A DNA stretch of 5,469 bases from a bacterium TMED144 (GTDB taxonomy: Bacteria; Fidelibacterota; Marinisomatia; Marinisomatales; TCS55). A program made the translations under genes and the position numbers. The notes beneath the pieces are model-generated. The model had not been told where the DNA came from, searched no databases, and was given only the letters and a program-made list of their open reading frames with translations. Location: positions 2,159 through 7,627 of the forward strand of contig NHGT02000026.1 of the NCBI GenBank assembly GCA_002170005.2, given 5' to 3'. Shown here one piece after another: positions 5,444 to 5,469 of the stretch. Position 1 is the first letter of the stretch; each line of letters begins with the position of its first letter.

Positions 5444-5469
5444 ATTATGTTAAGAAAATTCTACCTCTT
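5440..5469 (+). CDS. Start of a further coupled gene, truncated by the window end
   Basis: An ATG at 5440 overlaps the permease stop as ATGA, the same junction used between the ATPase and permease genes. The frame stays open to the end of the window and reads MNYVKKILPL: a basic start leading into hydrophobic residues, which could be a signal peptide or membrane anchor. No Shine-Dalgarno is visible, so coupled re-initiation would be needed. An ATG at 5447 in another frame (MLRKFYL) is the competing start. Ten codons are too few to name a family. Confidence 0.4.
   Translation, partial: MNYVKKILPL

Overview
The window is 5.5 kb of AT-rich (roughly two thirds A+T by eye) bacterial DNA. All recognisable genes are on the + strand and tightly packed. 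No RNA genes, CRISPR arrays, insertion sequences or attachment sites are visible. The gene set (a protein ending in two S-layer homology domains, small exported proteins, an NAD+-dependent DNA ligase, a YadG/YadH-type ABC-2 exporter) suggests a free-living Gram-negative-type bacterium. A member of the FCB/Marinimicrobia (SAR406-like) lineages would fit, but this is an impression from protein style and base composition, not a proof.

Layout: (1) 1-426 is the 3' end of a gene for a surface protein ending in two SLH domains. (2) 427-524 is the only sizeable spacer, AT-rich with weak, mutually exclusive hairpins. (3) 525-947 encodes a small exported protein of unknown function that starts at TTG. 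(4) About 957-1394 is a second small exported protein, probably a single Ig-like beta-sandwich. It is easy to miss because its frame has no ATG, GTG or TTG at the N-terminus. Its signal peptide is encoded straight after the TAG of the previous gene and in the same frame. An ATC start at 957 fits best, with -1 slippage on a T8 tract or TAG readthrough as alternatives. (5) 1391-3403 is a full-length ligA starting at a TTG that overlaps the preceding stop. (6) 3431-3769 is an unrecognised 112-residue protein. (7) 3762-4685 and 4682-5443 are the ATPase and permease of a YadG/YadH-like ABC exporter. (8) 5440-5469 is the first ten codons of a further gene coupled by an ATGA overlap.

From 525 onward the genes are separated by at most 27 nt or overlap by 4-8 nt, so they look like one co-transcribed run. 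The functions are mixed: export-related small proteins, DNA replication/repair, and membrane export. Only the two ABC genes clearly form one machine. The main points for a second look are the cryptic start or recoding of gene (4), the run of three consecutive non-ATG starts, and the unassigned protein between ligA and the ABC genes. I see no clear evidence of a wholly new system here.
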